Below, in pieces: positions 21,118-33,403 of a DNA stretch of 64,000 nucleotides. Made by a program: the position numbers and the translations under genes. The notes under the pieces were generated by a model, which ran no database searches, was not told where the DNA came from, and saw nothing but the letters and a program-made list of their open reading frames with translations. Numbering within the stretch: position 1 is the stretch's first letter; the number at the start of each line of letters is the position of its first letter. The stretch lies in assembly GCA_001931905.2 (NCBI GenBank), contig MSJI02000866.1, positions 6,340 through 70,339 on the forward strand. The letters run 5' to 3'. Origin of the DNA: Cladosporium sp. IMV 00045. Taxonomy: Eukaryota; Ascomycota; Dothideomycetes; Cladosporiales; Cladosporiaceae.

Positions 21118-24100
21118 TGAGAACGAGCGGAGCGGGAGCTGCCGTTTCTTTCTATCTTAAACAAACCCTTGCGATCAATTAATCCTTGTATCAATACCTA
21201 AGCCCTGCGAGATCGCTGGCTCTTGTGCGGTGTGCGCAATCTGGGGCGCGGACGGTTGGGCTCCCGCTGGAAATGGCAACGATAGTGTACCAACAGAAAG
21301 AAGAAGAAATTCCAAAACCACCACAGACAGTTATGTGCCAGACGAAATGAACGGTTCCGAGATCTGGCGGTCAGGCTGCTGGGCAACCCCGATTGTTTTC
21401 TTTTTTTCTTTTTGCTTGTTTCCTCGATCGGAACAAACCTAGAGCTTCACCGCCAACGTTGTCTCCACGACCCTGTTCCGTTGTTTGTTGGTTGTATCAG
21501 TAGAATCTGTATAGACGGTATGCATGTCAGGCCATAAGGCATCTCCAGTCTGCCTTGCTGATTGTGCACCGCCCAAATGACCGTTACACGCTGGCTCGAG
21601 CGCAGTTGATTCGCTCTCTCCTCTCCGCGCAGCAGCAGTACTCCTATCGGCCGCCCGCCCGCTCACCCTGCATCCGTCGAAAAGCGGCAGGGGATGCATG
21701 AGCTTTGCTGCAGCTACGCAGCTGGATTTCCACGTTTCGGCTCAAGCCTGAGTTTGCCTCCGCATTGGTAGTCCTGCATGTCACTTTTCGATAGTAGTGT
21801 GTGTAAAGTGTGTGCCTGCATACTGTTACTTCTCGACCCTACTCCACTTGCCGGCGAGTGTGACGCCTGCGCTTTTTCGTTGCTTGCATTATTTGTCAGT
21901 CATGCTATGATGGCGACGAAGGATCAACTCTATCGATCGTAGCCCACGTCACCATCATACGTATTTGCAATTGAAACGATGGGCAAGGAGTTTTCGGCTT
22001 TGATCGGACTTCCTCGAGCGAGCAATTTGATCAAGGCCGAGCGAGGGTCTGCCAGCAGTTTGAAGATCAGCAAGATGCGATGCAATGCCTGCCTATACCA
22101 TTGATCATCGTATTGATCGTCAGTGCATCAATACGGGCCGATGTACATGTGAGGGTTGCCCAAAGAAGTATCTGAGGCTTGGGCCTGGACGCCGCGGAGA
22201 GAGACTGGACTGCATGGAGCGCTCTTTCGCGCGCTGATCGAGAGGATCATCGATGGAGAGATAGAGTCTAGCTTCATATACAGCTAGGCCCACAGTGCCT
22301 TGATTCTTGCCCCTTGTGGAGAAGCGCGGAGATTCGAGGAGCATCAAAGCCATGATCATGAGGCTTCTATCTGTGCGCCGGAAGAGCAGAAGGAGGCCTG
22401 ACGGGCGTTCAGTCTGTGCAATTCTGTGTCTCGAAGTCCCTGACGGGGTTGTCATTTGCGACAGGGATGTGGTCTCCCAGCCTCTCGCATTTGAAGAAGG
22501 AGGTTTGTGACAGGAGTTACGTCCGACTATGGGATATCGACTTGTCTACCTGGCTACCCCAGACAGGATTCTGGGAGAAGGAGTGACAGTAGTGATGAAG
22601 GTGTTGTCCTGTCTCGGTAGCTGCCATGCATACTACTGCATCTCTTATGCATGAACATGCAGCACGAGTCATTCTTGACCATCTCGTCAGTAAGAAGCTA
22701 CTTCGTGGGCATGACCTAGGCTGAGATGGCCGTCTTTCTCCAGACGCAAGTGAGGTCAATGATCGCAGATACGACGATCATCTCTGGCCTCTCCCGTTCA
22801 ACACAGATGGTATTCGGCATGTGCCGAGCGCAGAAGAGAGATGTTCGGCGGTACATCAGATGATGGCATCCGTAATAAGATCATCGGTGTGGCTGGAGCG
22901 GGAGCAGAAAGACGTTTGACGTCTTCTGATGAAGCGGAAACCGACCGCGTTCTGTCAGTCCCGCATGACTTCCTCTCACCGTGAGCATCTCACTGCCCTC
23001 GAGTCAGAATGCCTATAAGGCTGACGGTGATAAGGTTGCATGCGCGCATGCGTTGGCGGCGAGCCGGTAATGCAACTCGAACCGGGAGATCGTCGCATCA
23101 CCACAACGCCTCTACACTGTCGGATTTCGAGCCGCACGCCATCCGGTGCGTTGGCTCTGTGTCTCGATGACGAGTTCTCAGGAGCAACACCATGAACATC
23201 CGCAACTGCCTCCGTTTGCCAGAGCTGGAATAGCCTCAGCAAATGGTTTCGCAAGCCTCATCGCGGCTCGGAAAGCTTGCAACCCTACAGCCGTTGCCAT
23301 CCGAACAAAATTCACAATCACACCCTCCAACCGTTGCCCAGTCCCGAAGTCGACCACGAGCTTGACCGCAATCAAGCCATGCCAAAACCTCCTGGACACG
23401 AGTCTTGATCGTCGTCCTCCGCGACAGCAAGAAGACCCAAAGCGCGTGCGCGAGAGTCAATTCGCAAGGAGAATAAAATCCCGCAGCACGAGCCCGCACC
23501 CTGTCGACCGTTAAATCTCCTCATGTCATGTTCGTCTGATGATGCTGCTACCACGCTGTCTGGGCAGCGTTGATCGCGTTCCTACGCCTCAAGGGACGGC
23601 TTGTGAGAGCTTGAGCCATACTCATGGCCTGGCCTCCCTCCCCGTGTTTCTGAGACGTCGCCATCTCCCTGCCACCACGTTATTTGAAGAATGTATGTCT
23701 GAGCTTGAGGGTGTTTCGGTCGCACAGGAGAAAGCAGGGATGGACGGGATTGAGTTCGTGATGGTGTATGCTAGTGACTGTCATGAGTAGTGATGTACCT
23801 GAGGAGAAGTATCGACAAACCTGGGAATTCAAGGTTGTATCGAATATCCCATGAAGCCAGTAGCGGAAGAGTGAGCACAGCCCAAATATGTTCAAACGAA
23901 TTCAGGATCAATAAGAATCATCAGTAGAGGACTAACACTAGAATAATATACAGGCCGAAGCGAAGGAAGAAATAGAACGCATCAAAAAGCCCTTGGATCG
24001 TCTGACATGGTCATTCTCGCATCGACAACTCATGCCAAACAAGAAAGGACATCCATTACCACGTGTTCCATCCGAAGAAGCCCCAAATTACAACTCCGTA

Positions 24101-24438
24101 ACAGAAAAACAAGAATCTCAAGAACGATAATCAGTGACTTTACTCTCTCATGCTCCTCCTTTCCTTTCGTTGTATTCCCTCGTTGTTCCGTTCGCCGAGA
24201 GCGCCTTCGCTAAGTGAACCCGGGGTTTTTGTCTGTGTGCATATAGAATAGTCCGCCTGGGACTTTGAAGTTGATATTAGTACAGTTGGCGAATGTGATG
24301 TTGATGGTGGAAAGGCCAAAGAATTAGTATGTGCGATTGCGAATTGTGGTCGCGAACGATAGCCGAGTGCGCTGCACGAGGTATTAGACTGAGTCTCTCA
24401 AGAGAGAGACGGTGAGCACAATAGAAGACAACAAGGCA
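21118..24438. other. 3.3-kb gene-poor region
   Basis: I find no frame with a recognisable domain, no convincing chain of exons and no tRNA-like B box. The longest frames (about 110-120 codons, such as 23146-23514 plus) overlap antisense frames and are Arg/Ser/Cys-biased, as expected of noncoding GC-rich DNA. The last few hundred bases are probably the 3' untranslated region of the velvet gene. Confidence 0.45.
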
Positions 24439-26496
24439 CTAGCCCCACGGAGGCTGCTTCACATGGGTCGGAGTCGGGTACGAAGACTCCTCCTGCTGAT
24501 AGAAGTTTTGTGGCATGCCCTCTCCCAGCAGCATATTGGTCGTAGACATTGGCGGCCCAGGCAGCGCACCAGAGTAAGGCGCGCTGTCAAGGCTCGAGTG
24601 GTGTGCGTGATGCGACTGTGATTGTTGCGCGGTCTGGTATGTCGGTGACGAATGCACGTACGTTGCATGTGCGTGCGAGTAGCCTCCAGAAAGTGCGGAA
24701 TAGTCATGACCTTGACGCTGGCTGTGGGTGGGCGTATGCGAACTCGTGCCTGCGCCGCCAACTGACATTGCTCCAGTCGTCGGCGGCATGTAATTCGTCT
24801 CGTGACCTGAGGGCAAAGCGGCAATGTCCGTCATTGATGTCGGAGTTTGAAGGCCTAGGAGATTCGGGTAACTGTCCGAGCTCGTTCGTGATGTCGAGGC
24901 ATATTGGCTCCCAGCCTGCGTTTGGTAGTTCCCGCTGTATGAACCATAGTTCGGTGCCGTACCCGTGCCGCCGTAGTAGTTGCTCATAGGTCTCGGAACG
25001 GAACTTGAGCTGTGTGGCCCGTGCTCGCTGATATCACCCAGGGTGTTATTAGCAGCCAACGGTGAAGGTCCGGGCTGCTGCAACGGGTTCTGATACCCGC
25101 TGATACTCGACACGGGTGGAGGGTAAGTGCTGGTGCCTCTGTTGCTGATGTTATAGCTGAGCGGGTTTTGGTCGCCGTAATTGATCGGCATGCGTTCTTG
25201 CGAGTCCTGCTTGTATTGTCCGTAGCTCTGAGGCAGAGCGCTTCCACCAAATGCAGAGTAGCTTGTCCGTGGCATCTGTGTCGGTGGGTATACGTTGGCG
25301 TTGTCTGCGAAATCACTGTCGGATCGTTGTCGCTTCAGAGGCCGAGCGCTGTCGACGTATCGTTCGGATTGATGAGTCTGTGCGTATGGGTTTTGTGGTG
25401 CCTGGGGCTTTTGCGCTTGCGGAGGGCTGAACTTCTGGGAGATTCCTCGTCTGTGTGCGCTGGAATGTCTCAGTTGGCTGCCACCGTATGTGTGGATCTG
25501 ATGACTTACGTTGCGATTGACCTCGGCTCCTTGCGCAACCGCAATCGGACTCCTTGGTCGGAGAATGCGCGCGAAAGGTAGGAAGACTCCTCCATGCCGT
25601 GAAAGTCCTTCGCAGCCACAACTGTTCAGCCGTTAGTCTTGCCAGCCACACTGCGCTAAGTCTCAGAGGGCGCTCACCCTGAAATGGTTCTGAAACAACG
25701 TCCTTGATGAACGCAGCATTCTCCGCAGCTCTAGGTAGCGTTAGCTTTGCGAAAACAAGTGGATGGAGATCGGCAAACTCACTTGCTGACATCGTAAAGG
25801 GCGAACCGCAGCTTGTGCCAGCCGAGTTTTCTGACTGAGAGATCGCCGAAGATGAAAAAGCCGCCGTCTGTTACGAGACCAAGCGTTAGTGTAAGGTGGC
25901 TAGGAGGTGAATTGCAGATCGATGAGGGAATCGGTTCTGACCTTGGTTGTCGACATCCTTCAAGCGATGGAGGGAAGAACAGAGTTGGCCTAACATGGCA
26001 CCTGGCTGCCGCTGTCGAGCCTGCTCTTGTTGGTCTTGCTCCTCGGCATGAGGATTGTTCGGGTCGTGAGGTAGAAGAGTCGCGTACATAAAGAAGTACG
26101 GACTGACAAGGTAGTGCCTGCGAGAACGTCAGGGTATGTCCATCACATACGACTTGATCTTTACTGACTTGAAGGGGTCGACATCTGGTCGAATCTTGAT
26201 TTCCACAATCGGTGGTGGATCGATGGGTTTGCGCGCTGATGTTCAATTAGCTTGCTGATTAATCTGGTGATTGCCGTGCGCGTTGCGTACATTTCTCTTT
26301 GCCATCGAGAGTGACCAGAGCCGATTGAGGCTGCTGGCGGACTTTGAGGCTCACGCATGAGCTGGGAGCCATCTTCATTAGTCCGGTGTTTTGTTTGGGA
26401 ATGCGCGCGCAAATTCCACGGTCGTCGCGCGAGGCCTTACCTATCCAGCACTTGTTGGTGTCCAGATCCGTACGGAAAGGTGCCAGGATAGGACAT
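24439..26496 (-). CDS. vosA: Velvet-domain regulator, VosA-like
   Basis: Eight exons (26441-26496, 26291-26361, 26169-26235, 25942-26117, 25783-25867, 25678-25730, 25510-25621, 24439-25459) join in frame across introns of 50-79 bp to 546 residues. The velvet domain runs from about residue 19 to 210: [109 protein letters not shown] and [12 protein letters not shown] likely nuclear signal RPLKRQR follows, then a long Ser/Tyr/Gln/Pro/His-rich tail. The early velvet start and the [10 protein letters not shown] segment point to the VosA branch rather than VeA, VelB or VelC. VosA is a nuclear DNA-binding factor for spore maturation and trehalose content and pairs with VelB. The branch assignment is from memory of motifs. 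Confidence 0.9.
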
Positions 26497-29400
26497 GGAA
26501 TCAAGTCGCTTGCTGAGGATGGAGTTTGGTCTGAATAGTAGATATCCCGTGGGTCGCTAACAAATCGTAAAGTTGAAAGTATGGGGAGACCGAACCAACC
26601 GAACCAGGGTGGAGATTAGGCGACTTGGAGTGTGTGAAAGTTACGAAGTGTAAGGCAGAGAGCTCAGTGAAAGCGAGAGCCGTGGGTTGATGGAGTTTAA
26701 GATGGTTCGGGTCAGAATGTAATGTCTCAGAAGACCACCGAGTGGCCTATGGCGTGAAGAGTGTGGTCAAGGCGCCGGTTGAACTAGCGTATACCGTCAC
26801 CGAAACTTGGCTGATCGATTGAATGATGCCCCTGTGGTAATAGCGCCCTGCGCATTGGCGATGGAAGATCTCTTGCTGGTGACTCCTTGAGAATCGGGCC
26901 CTCCTGGAAAATGTCTCTGCGTAAACGGGAAAGCGTAACGTTAGCTGATTTCGACATAGAGCTCGGAGACTACTATGTGGAGGCAAGGGTTTCTAGGGTG
27001 CTAGAGTAGTGAGGTGAACGCAGGCGTTGGGATAGTTGTATTGCACCTGCTGAAAGTCGTTGTGCAAGACGCGCGAGATTGATGTCCGTTATCTGTGTCG
27101 CAATTGCACTCGTCTCGTCGTCGCGCTTTCCGGTCGCAGGAATCCAATGAGTGCGATGGTCATACAAAATCCGAATCCAGTGGGTGGTGTCGTCGTGAAA
27201 AGGTCAGCAATCTGGAATTCCCCAGACCGACTGCGGTATTTAGTTGAAGTATTGACTTCAAACCCAGATGTGACCCGGACGGCCCGTTGGTAGTGAACTC
27301 CACGATCTGTCCCGGGGATCCCGCGACTCTGCGCCCGATGCTTTTCCAATGTAGTCGTGAATGTGATGGAGGGCTCAGAGCGAGCAAACTACAGGAGGCT
27401 GCGGGCAGAGGCTTTGTAGTATGGCACAGACAGGTTGTCGCCGCAGTGGAGCAGCGACGTCGGGCGTGAGGGACCGCGGTCCGGTCTCGTGACTGTCAGA
27501 GGGACCTCTCACAGGCAATAGATGGTCGCTATAGTGGCGGCGTTGGCATATGTCGGTACTAGGTTGCTTCCCGGCGAAACCGTATACCGGCCAGCAGTAG
27601 ACCGATGGCCACCAGATTGGGTCGTCAGAGATCTAACAACTGTTGCCCTTCCCCCGCCGCACTACCAGGCGTGCCCACTCGAGCTGTGCCAGCGTGCGAA
27701 AGCGTGTCTGGAATGGAGACGTGTGTGGATTTTCGTTGGTCGTTGTCAGCGGGAAGTTAAGAGCTTGCCGGCTCGCTACCAGACTTGGGCAGGAGACTCG
27801 TGGGGCATTCCTTGCAAGAAGCACGTAATATATCCGCCGAGGTTGAGGCTCAGTGAGAAGTGTGCGCGGTAGACTCACACTCCTCTAAGAATGAGGACTG
27901 TATGGTGTTGGGCGGTGGCGATAATTGCGGGTGATGATCGGTAGTTGTAGCCAGTTCGATCAGTCAGGCAGTTGGTCTACCACCGGTTATCAGTGGGCGG
28001 TAGCAATAAGGGTTCGATGGTATTGCTGCGAGCGACGACAATGGCGGACGCAAGGCCACTATATGCCCATGCCCATGCAGCAGCAGGAGGTGAATGCCAG
28101 CCCTGATGCGAGAAGGAGCCTTCAGTAGTGCGCTATCCGGGATGAGCAGCTAGCTACCACCACCGTCGGCGGCTTGTACTGTCACCATCACTCTCGGCCG
28201 CGGCCCTGTCCGATCGATGAGATGGAGCCATGGAGGATGCCCCCATCAATATACCGTACACCTTCTGGCGGTTTAGCATACTTGGCTCGAGCCAATCCGT
28301 CTCGCACCGACGCTCTCGCCGCATTCACCTCACTGCCTACTCTCCGCCACCACTCGGTCGCCCGTCCACCTCGAGTCATCCTGTTCGATCGGTCTCTCTT
28401 CATCATCCCAGCGCCGCCAGCATGCTTCGTGCGACGTGGTCAGGCTCCTTGCGCGCGCGCATGGCAATAATGCCACGATGCACCGCAGGGCATACGGCCG
28501 CGTACATGAAAACATGCAAGCGAGCGACGGCACGTGTCCCCATTGTCTTCTCGGTCATCACTACTGTCGGACGCGTTCCATAACAGCAGCAGAGGCGTCG
28601 GTGCGCCTGAGTGCAGCAGTGCCGCCTCGCCGCAATCCTTACGCCTGCAGGGAAAATCCAACGCCACTGCATCCACCGCGTGGGCGCCCGGGATCAGTGT
28701 GGGCGAGCCACCGCTCTACTGCAGGTTGCCGCCCAGTATCATGAGACGCAAGCTCCTGGCAATCGAACTGCATACACCAAGCGAGCAAGGCCACAGCCCT
28801 TCCGGGCTGACAGCGGCTGGAGGCACGGCATAGCTCCATCCCATTCGGGCCATGCTCTCAATTAGACTGCTCTGTTACGGCTAGGCTGCACCTTTGACAG
28901 CCGTATCTGTGCCCATGATCGCCGCCGGGTATACAGACCCGCCATTCGCGAGACGCCTCTGTTCGCGATTATTGTGAGGTCCTTCACGCCCTAATCTGAG
29001 AGCCGGCCGTGGTGACGGCGGTGGCGACTCACCCGTCGCTCGCGACACTGTGGGTTGCGCATCTACAATCCACGATCGATAGCATTCGGGTTGTTATGTG
29101 TCTAATAATCGCCACATGCTCGTGAAGGCGCCTTCGGCGATGCGGATGCACTGGAAGCGAGTCTCAACCGGGTTTAGAAGAGGCCAACTACATCCCTGCA
29201 TTCGTTCTTGCCGGCCCACGCACGGCCCACGACCTATACAATCTACACTTTACAGACTTCCCCTGTCTGGTCGCTACAGTATACATACAACGAACAGGGT
29301 TGGCTGGCGCGAGTCGTCTGGCTTTCTACAGCTTGCACTAAAGCACGAAAGAATCGCTCGAATTTGACTCGCTCATGGGTACAAGTTCAATGTATCTTTT

Positions 29401-32011
29401 TCGAGTTGCAGAGCCTGTCAGAGCGCGTCAGCGGAACATTCGACGATTTAGCGTTGGAACATGCGAACAGCGCCGGAAGCCGTCTGAGGCTGCCTATTGG
29501 TCGGCGTGAACTACACCAGCTGAAGTCGCTGAAAGGTAGATTCTTGCGGAGACGCAAAACACGCACACACTCGCGCAATAACTCTGCCTGCTTATGATCA
29601 CTTGTGAACTTTCTCACGGCACATGACTTGTATTGTTGAGGAGTTTGCGGCCGCCGTCGCGTGCGCTTGCGTAGGCGACGCTAAATGATTGAGGCACGCC
29701 AGGATTGCGGCTGTCATCCTCACACGCAGAGCACGTGTTGGCGCACCCTGATGTTACGCCCAAAAAAGGATACATGCACGACAGATGCAGCCCGTCACAC
29801 CATTGTGCTCATCTCGCTTCGACGCTGGCGAACTGCCGTGGAGCTGTAACCCATAACCAGATAGGCACTATTGAGGGACACAAACAAGGGCAGCATTCGG
29901 CTTGGGCTGACCGCTGCTCCGCAAGCGATCTCCACAGTCCGCATGTATGCACTGTACCCCCAACTATATTGTTGTCTTGTCCTGGAAACAACGGGCCTAG
30001 TTCTCGTCTTCATGACTGCATCCTACGGCCGTTTCGACCATGCACACTTGCAACGCGCCTGCAGCAGAGTCCAATTGGCAGACTCGTGGTGCCCCTGTCG
30101 CTGCCATGTGTTCTGTCATGTTGTACCTACTCGCACGCCACGGCTCGCACCCGTCCTGGCCTAACAATGGAAACATGATGTTTCACATGTCAGAGCACCA
30201 CACCACCCCTCTCATAATCAAGGTCTAAGGGCGTAAGCGTCTTGCGCTTGGAGAGAAAACACAAGACAATTCTTGCACAATGCTCGAACTGGATGGAGAT
30301 CCTGCATGAGCGGCTGCCACCCATGGCCGACTCAACTAACCTCGACCGATGAGAAACAAGACAAGCCAGGATTCTCAAGCCCACCGATGCACATTCCTAC
30401 CTCTGGCGGCTGCGTATCAGGGCTACGTGCGAAAAACCTGGATTATGTACTGCAGCGGGCCACTCGACCTCGTGGCAGCCACCGATCTTCAGGACTAGGC
30501 ATGCATCGCGCATGTCCGTCCTGCAGGCTGCCGTGGCTAGAACTCACGCGCCCCAAATGCGCCTCGGTCACTGCTTGCTGGAGCCCATTCGTCTCCTGTG
30601 CTGCGCCATTCTGTTCTAGAGTGATGCATTCGTCGCACGATTGTGTCCGTTCAGCATGCAGTCGACACGTGATGGCGGTGACACTGCAGCACCTTTGCCG
30701 CTCTGGACACCTCGTGGCATAATTAGGCGAAGACAATCAGCCTATGAGTGTCAAATCCAATCTATCAGTTACCGGGTATTGACGAGTCAGATAAGACACG
30801 ATAGGAAGTGTTTTGGAATGAAGTTGGCTGACGCTCTATTTCAGCCATTGGACTAACCGTTTCTTTGTCAGACCACTGCAAGAATAACGCATGGCCCCAT
30901 GTATTTCGTATATCGTTTAGGAAAAGCCGGGCTGCTAGCAAAGCATATTACAAGCCTATTACAAGCCTCATGCAGAGCAGGAAGCCTTCCTCCGAGGCAT
31001 GGCGGAAGCCACCCCCGATGCGACTTCGTCTTCCTAATCTGTGTGAATACCAGTCGCTCTTTTCCGCAAAGGACCAATACAAAATTAGCGCCTTCCTGCA
31101 ACAACGCCAAAGCAGCAATCGGCGATATTCTCATGCTTCCCGAGGCTGACCAAGATGCATGAACCCCCACACCCATCAGCTGCGCTGCAATTCCGCTCAT
31201 GTGTGTTTCTCGATGTCCAGAATGGTTGAGGGCTCAGGGTTCAGTGTGTAACTCGGAAGCTGGTGGCACTGTAATGAGCCTGGTTGATGGACTAAGCGTT
31301 TTCCATGGTTCGACTTGAGGCTCAAACAGACATGATTTCCGTCGCCGCAATGACGTTCGACAGTACAATATCCGATATATCGAGTTGACGACGCTCATGG
31401 CTGCAACCGAAGACAGCAACTTGTCTTGACAATGGGGTATTTGTCATGGTTTACGTAGCGGTGGGTTTTTGGAAAGGCCTGCATCGGACGCAGAACAAGT
31501 ACATTGACTTGACTAATTCCGAAGCGCACAATTAACGGTATGCGTGAATGGGGTTCCATCAATTCGCAATCCCACGCCGCAGGTGTCTTGTTGTGGTGTA
31601 TAGACACGGGGTTGTCAATGAGCAGTGGGGGTGAATCGACAGACGCATGTCATCGAGGTCACGGAAACCCCGACGCAAGATATATTAGTGGTGAGAATAA
31701 TGCCACTGATTAACGGTACTATCTAGATATAAGCCCTACTACAAAATACCAAATCAATACAGGACTCGCCGTTGAGACACTTTCGCAAAACACGGGACTC
31801 TTGGACTGATTTGGAACCTCGAGGACTGTACCCCAACCCTAACCCTAATACTGACACCCATGACTGTCTGACATGTAGTTGCCGTGCAATACCCTTACTA
31901 TTTCCTCGATACACAGAACTGCCATGTGAGGTCCTCGAATATATATCGAACCTGAAACACATTGCAATCCAGCCGTTGGGATAAGAAACCTCTAGCTCAC
32001 GCCCCGCGGCT
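26497..32011. other. 5.5-kb region with no supportable gene
   Basis: Frames on both strands reach only about 60-160 codons, overlap each other and show no domain, signal peptide or linkable splice sites. Near-duplicate words (ttacaagcctattacaagcc near 30950) and a two-unit TTAGGG-type motif at 31837-31848 are present. The first kilobase is probably the velvet gene promoter and leader. The rest could be decayed sequence, a noncoding transcript, or a gene too divergent for me to see. Confidence 0.4.
31837..31848. repeat. Two-unit telomere-like CCCTAA motif
   Basis: The sequence ccctaaccctaa equals two units of the TTAGGG telomere repeat on the opposite strand. Two units can arise by chance, so an interstitial telomere origin is only a possibility. 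Confidence 0.4.
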
Positions 32012-32926
32012 TCAACAACCAACATCCTCAGAAGATACAACCGTAATGCCACTGGGTGTTCCAAGGAGCCCAGTCCGCATTACGACAGTTACCCAAATAC
32101 ACACTCGGGCAAAAAAGCGCTCGCCTGTCCAGACCCAACACTTCATTGCCGCCGCCGCCAGAGTGCGAGTCGACTGGTCCTCCATGTCACGCATCAAGAA
32201 ATGCAGCTCTCGCATTTCCTCAGACGTGTACGGTGCCGAGCTGACAATCCCACCACTGTCAAATTGACCAGAAGACTCATCTCGCTTCGGACTATTCGTC
32301 GGCTCAAATTCACTCACAATATCACCCAACCCCCACGCCCCCGACAGCGCTTCAGCCATCAATCGGATCCCCCACGGCGTCACATTGCTATAATGCAACT
32401 TCGCGACCACGACCTGGCTGCCAAAGTAGTTATACGTGAAAAACGCCGTCTGCGAAGTGAGCTGGCCCAAGTTCGGGAAGAACCTCGAAATCTCATCCGC
32501 GGCGTTGCCGGCGATCGCTTCGGCGACGTAGAGATCCGCGCCTAGGGACTGCCAGAGAGCCACGCAGTCTTGTCGCGCTGGGTAGTTGGTGAAAACCACG
32601 ACGGCGAGAGATGCGATCCAGTCCCGTGTCCCGCTTTGGGAGTTTTGCACGTAGCAGACGAATTGGGAGCGGCCGACGGGGAGGTTGATGCGTTTCTCCA
32701 GCGAGGCGTGGGTGGTGGTCGTGCTGCTGTCGTTTGCCCAGTCGTTGGTTTGTCGCCAGACTTTGGCGAGGGGGGTGTTGAAAGGGGCTATCTCGGTGTT
32801 ATCTTTGGCGACATCGAGGGAGCTGTCAAGCTGTTCGGTAGGGTATGCGGTGACGATGGCAGGGGAAGGGTTGAAGATCAAGTAGGCCGTGGACAGAACA
32901 AGACCGAGTGCTCGCATTGTCACCAT
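32012..32926 (-). CDS. Secreted protein of unknown function
   Basis: A single exon of 304 residues starts at ATG 32926. The N-terminus MVTMRALGLVLSTAYLIFNP is a probable signal peptide. An acidic, Thr-rich stretch follows (AKDNTEIAPFNTPL), ending in a Lys-Arg (SLEKRINLPVG), which could be a Kex2-type processing site about 80 residues in. The mature part reads SQFVCYVQNSQSGTRDWIAS, then LYVAEAIAGNAADEISRFFP and VAKLHYSNVTPWGIRLMAEA. These suggest a folded alpha/beta domain, but I cannot name a family. The C-terminal part (REMRELHFLMRDMEDQS-like region, then a hydrophobic ending) is less convincing. It lies about 480 bp from the 3' end of the carboxypeptidase gene, on the same strand. Confidence 0.7.
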   Translation of the reverse strand: MVTMRALGLVLSTAYLIFNPSPAIVTAYPTEQLDSSLDVAKDNTEIAPFNTPLAKVWRQTNDWANDSSTTTTHASLEKRINLPVGRSQFVCYVQNSQSGTRDWIASLAVVVFTNYPARQDCVALWQSLGADLYVAEAIAGNAADEISRFFPNLGQLTSQTAFFTYNYFGSQVVVAKLHYSNVTPWGIRLMAEALSGAWGLGDIVSEFEPTNSPKRDESSGQFDSGGIVSSAPYTSEEMRELHFLMRDMEDQSTRTLAAAAMKCWVWTGERFFARVCIWVTVVMRTGLLGTPSGITVVSSEDVGC

Positions 32927-33403
32927 GTTGCTCGAGCGATAGATGTATGCAGCCAGTGCAAAGGTGCAAGTCAGTCGTGGAGATGTAGGCGTCTTATAGC
33001 AACAGTCTCAATGCTCTTCTGTAGCTAGCAGCAGCCACTATTGTCTCATTGCAATCGCACTCGCACGACTTGGCTCGATGATGACGACCTGATATCTCTG
33101 CCAACTGATGGCTGTGCTACGCTTCTGTATGCTTGTCGATACGTCTTGATCGTTGTACTCTTACGTGTGGCCCAGGCTCTTTATCTCGTATGCGCTGATA
33201 TTACACTTGTGCAACGACCAGCTTCTCTGTTACCGAGCACTGAAACAGCAAGATGGAGAAGGGTTAGTTGCGCAATACATGTAAGCAAACACGATGATCG
33301 CTTTTAAATAATGCTGAAAAGTCCCAACAACAGTCAATGACAATCTATGGTTCACGGCGCTCAATAATCAAACGGCAAAGAAACCTCAATTCAATCATGT
33401 GTT
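32927..33403. other. Spacer between secreted orphan and carboxypeptidase
   Basis: These 477 bp probably hold the orphan gene promoter and the carboxypeptidase 3' end. I see no further feature. Confidence 0.5.

Noticed and set aside
25510..25621. Possible frameshift in the velvet domain near YLSRAFSDQ
   Set aside because: A first reading of the reverse complement dropped two bases; on rereading, the frame is intact.
21118..32011. tRNA genes in the gene-poor regions
   Set aside because: Words resembling a B box (for example near 23075, 28016 and 31309) lack the full consensus or matching stems.
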